This document shows positions 53,101 through 53,218 of a stretch of DNA of 53,218 bases, one piece after another. Every line of letters begins with the position of its first letter. Positions within the stretch are counted from its first letter, which is position 1. The stretch comes from Enterobacter sp. RIT418 (GTDB lineage: Bacteria; Pseudomonadota; Gammaproteobacteria; Enterobacterales; Enterobacteriaceae): the NCBI RefSeq assembly GCF_003057745.1, contig NZ_QBJD02000024.1, positions 1 to 53,218 on the forward strand. Reading direction: 5' to 3'. A model generated the notes under the pieces. The model was not told the DNA's origin and made no database searches. It worked only from the letters and a program-made list of their open reading frames with translations. A program made the translations under genes and the position numbers.

Positions 53101-53218
53101 TGCATCATAGCCTGGCGGTGTTTTTATTATGTTATAGATGCTGATGATAAGTTTCGACTCGGTAAGCATTGATATAAAAAAATTTAAAGCAAAAATTATT
53201 AATACAGCGAATATTATA

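Overview
The window is chromosomal DNA of a gamma-proteobacterium of the family Enterobacteriaceae. Gene order follows the Escherichia coli rrnD-to-sspB segment almost throughout, and Fis appears identical or nearly so to the E. coli protein. MreB, RNase G, L13 and S9 are very close to theirs. Several accessory genes set it apart from E. coli K-12: an alpha-carbonic anhydrase, an MHYT-GGDEF-EAL protein, aroQ and msrPQ between accB and acuI, yagU beside tldD, and an aldehyde dehydrogenase beside yhcO. Together these suggest Enterobacter or a close relative (Lelliottia, Klebsiella group). The genus is inference. Statements that a protein matches E. coli come from remembered sequences, not from an alignment.

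Layout. 1-346: distal end of an rrn operon (partial 5S, tRNA-Thr(GGT), second 5S, terminator). 413-5254 (minus): polar amino-acid ABC importer yhdWXYZ with an intact binding-protein gene, and lipoprotein gene yhdV. 5514-10805: efflux pump genes acrEF and the divergent repressor gene acrS. 10800-13190 (minus): MHYT-GGDEF-EAL c-di-GMP protein and yhdU. 13369-18439 (minus): yhdT-panF-prmA and dusB-fis, with a periplasmic carbonic anhydrase gene inserted between prmA and dusB. 18548-23731 (minus): acuI, msrPQ, aroQ-accB-accC. 23915-36178 (plus): csrD, mreBCD, yhdE, rng, yhdP, tldD. 36228-41285: yagU and aaeR (minus), then aaeXAB (plus). 41371-43822: aldehyde dehydrogenase and yhcO (plus), then two tandem YhcN-family genes (minus). 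44199-49157: argR (minus), mdh (plus), degS, degQ and zapG (minus). 49347-53049 (plus): zapE, rplM-rpsI, sspA-sspB.

Most of the content is core housekeeping: fatty-acid synthesis initiation (AccBC), cell shape (MreBCD), envelope lipid traffic (YhdP), envelope stress proteolysis (DegS, DegQ), periplasmic methionine repair (MsrPQ), translation (L13, S9, DusB, PrmA), TCA cycle (Mdh), arginine control (ArgR) and stress adaptors (SspA, SspB). Two efflux systems (AcrEF, AaeAB) and an importer (YhdWXYZ) add transport functions.

I find no prophage, insertion sequence, CRISPR array, toxin-antitoxin pair or defence island, and no convincing undescribed multigene system. The best leads are small. A 12-bp perfect hairpin buries the msrP Shine-Dalgarno sequence. 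A Fur-like palindrome precedes the carbonic anhydrase gene. A 15-bp perfect inverted repeat lies between the carbonic anhydrase gene and the dusB-fis promoter. The two 5S copies differ by a base change that is compensated within the terminal helix.
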